Below are positions 41,300-41,360 of a stretch of DNA of 41,360 bases, piece after piece. A program made the translations under genes and the position numbers. The stretch comes from Paracoccaceae bacterium. GTDB taxonomy: Bacteria; Pseudomonadota; Alphaproteobacteria; Rhodobacterales; Rhodobacteraceae. The notes beneath the pieces are model-generated. The model was not told the origin of the DNA. It saw only the letters and a program-made list of their open reading frames with translations, and ran no database searches. Numbering within the stretch: the first letter of the stretch is position 1; the number at the start of each line of letters is the position of its first letter. The DNA lies in contig JACIYW010000007.1 of the NCBI GenBank assembly GCA_014359745.1, positions 1-41,360 of the forward strand, read 5' to 3'.

Positions 41300-41360
41300 A
41301 TGGACGATGTTACCACAATCGGGATCGATCTTGCGAAGTCTGTTTTCCATCTGCACGGCG
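41300..41360 (+). CDS. IS110-family transposase, N-terminus (runs off the window)
   Basis: Twenty codons are visible, starting MDDVTTIGIDLAKSVFHLHG. The IGIDLAKSVF block is the start of the DEDD (RuvC-like) transposase domain of IS110/IS1111 elements, with the first catalytic Asp in GIDLAK. GGGAGC lies upstream of the ATG. The untranslated bases before it (about 41222-41299) should be the left end of this element, inserted into the IS630 remnant. Confidence 0.8.
   Translation, partial: MDDVTTIGIDLAKSVFHLHG

Noticed and set aside
1-41360. tRNA, rRNA, CRISPR array, integrase or attachment site
   Set aside because: None was recognised on either strand; no cloverleaf with a CCA end, repeat-spacer pattern or integrase motif was seen.

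Overview
The window looks like chromosomal DNA of an alphaproteobacterium, most likely a Rhodobacteraceae (Roseobacter-group) member. The reasons are the high GC content and codon use, the style of valS, parE and pnp, an rpsO-pnp pair, a glcDEF glycolate oxidase operon, and short intergenic repeats built around GAGTATTT. I saw no rRNA, tRNA or CRISPR array.

Region 1 (1-16728) is mostly core metabolism and information processing. It holds the 3' part of a class V aminotransferase, a HisC-like aminotransferase, valS, parE on the opposite strand, a secreted trypsin-like protease, glcF-glcE-glcD (transcribed in the order D, E, F) with a palindromic candidate operator in front of glcD, and pnp and rpsO with leader and intercistronic hairpins. 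A frameshifted fragment of a Gfo/Idh/MocA oxidoreductase and a secreted protein of unknown function follow. A gene-free stretch (16729-17253) marks the boundary with the accessory region.

Region 2 (17254-40305) is one large catabolic locus organised around a TetR-family regulator (30663). The minus-strand arm carries two thiolase-fold proteins, a DUF35 OB-fold protein, both subunits of a biotin-dependent acyl-CoA carboxylase, an acyl-CoA dehydrogenase, an internally deleted enoyl-CoA hydratase, a nitronate-monooxygenase-like flavoprotein, a two-subunit CoA-transferase-fold enzyme and a FadH-like dienoyl-CoA reductase. The plus-strand arm carries a second acyl-CoA dehydrogenase, a complete enoyl-CoA hydratase, and a full Liv-type ABC importer (livG, H, M, K, F) with an acyl-CoA ligase gene between livG and livH. 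Many genes overlap by a few bases. The likely logic is import of an organic acid, CoA activation, dehydrogenation and hydration, carboxylation, C-C cleavage by a thiolase/DUF35 complex, and ring opening or CoA handling by the CoA-transferase-fold enzyme. The substrate cannot be read from the sequence. Parts resemble steroid C/D-ring degradation (IpdAB/IpdC) and parts resemble acyclic terpene degradation (geranyl-CoA carboxylase), but neither pathway matches as a whole.

Region 3 (40306-41360) is insertion-sequence debris. The start of a gene after livF is cut off after about 20 codons, a heavily frameshifted IS630-type transposase carries a perfect 12-bp-arm palindrome inside its coding region, and the start of an IS110-family transposase runs off the window end.

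The observations most worth following are the unassigned catabolic locus as a whole, the two thiolase-fold subunits that both lack canonical thiolase residues, the CoA-transferase beta subunit without the usual glutamate motif, and the doubly deleted hydratase that keeps its reading frame.
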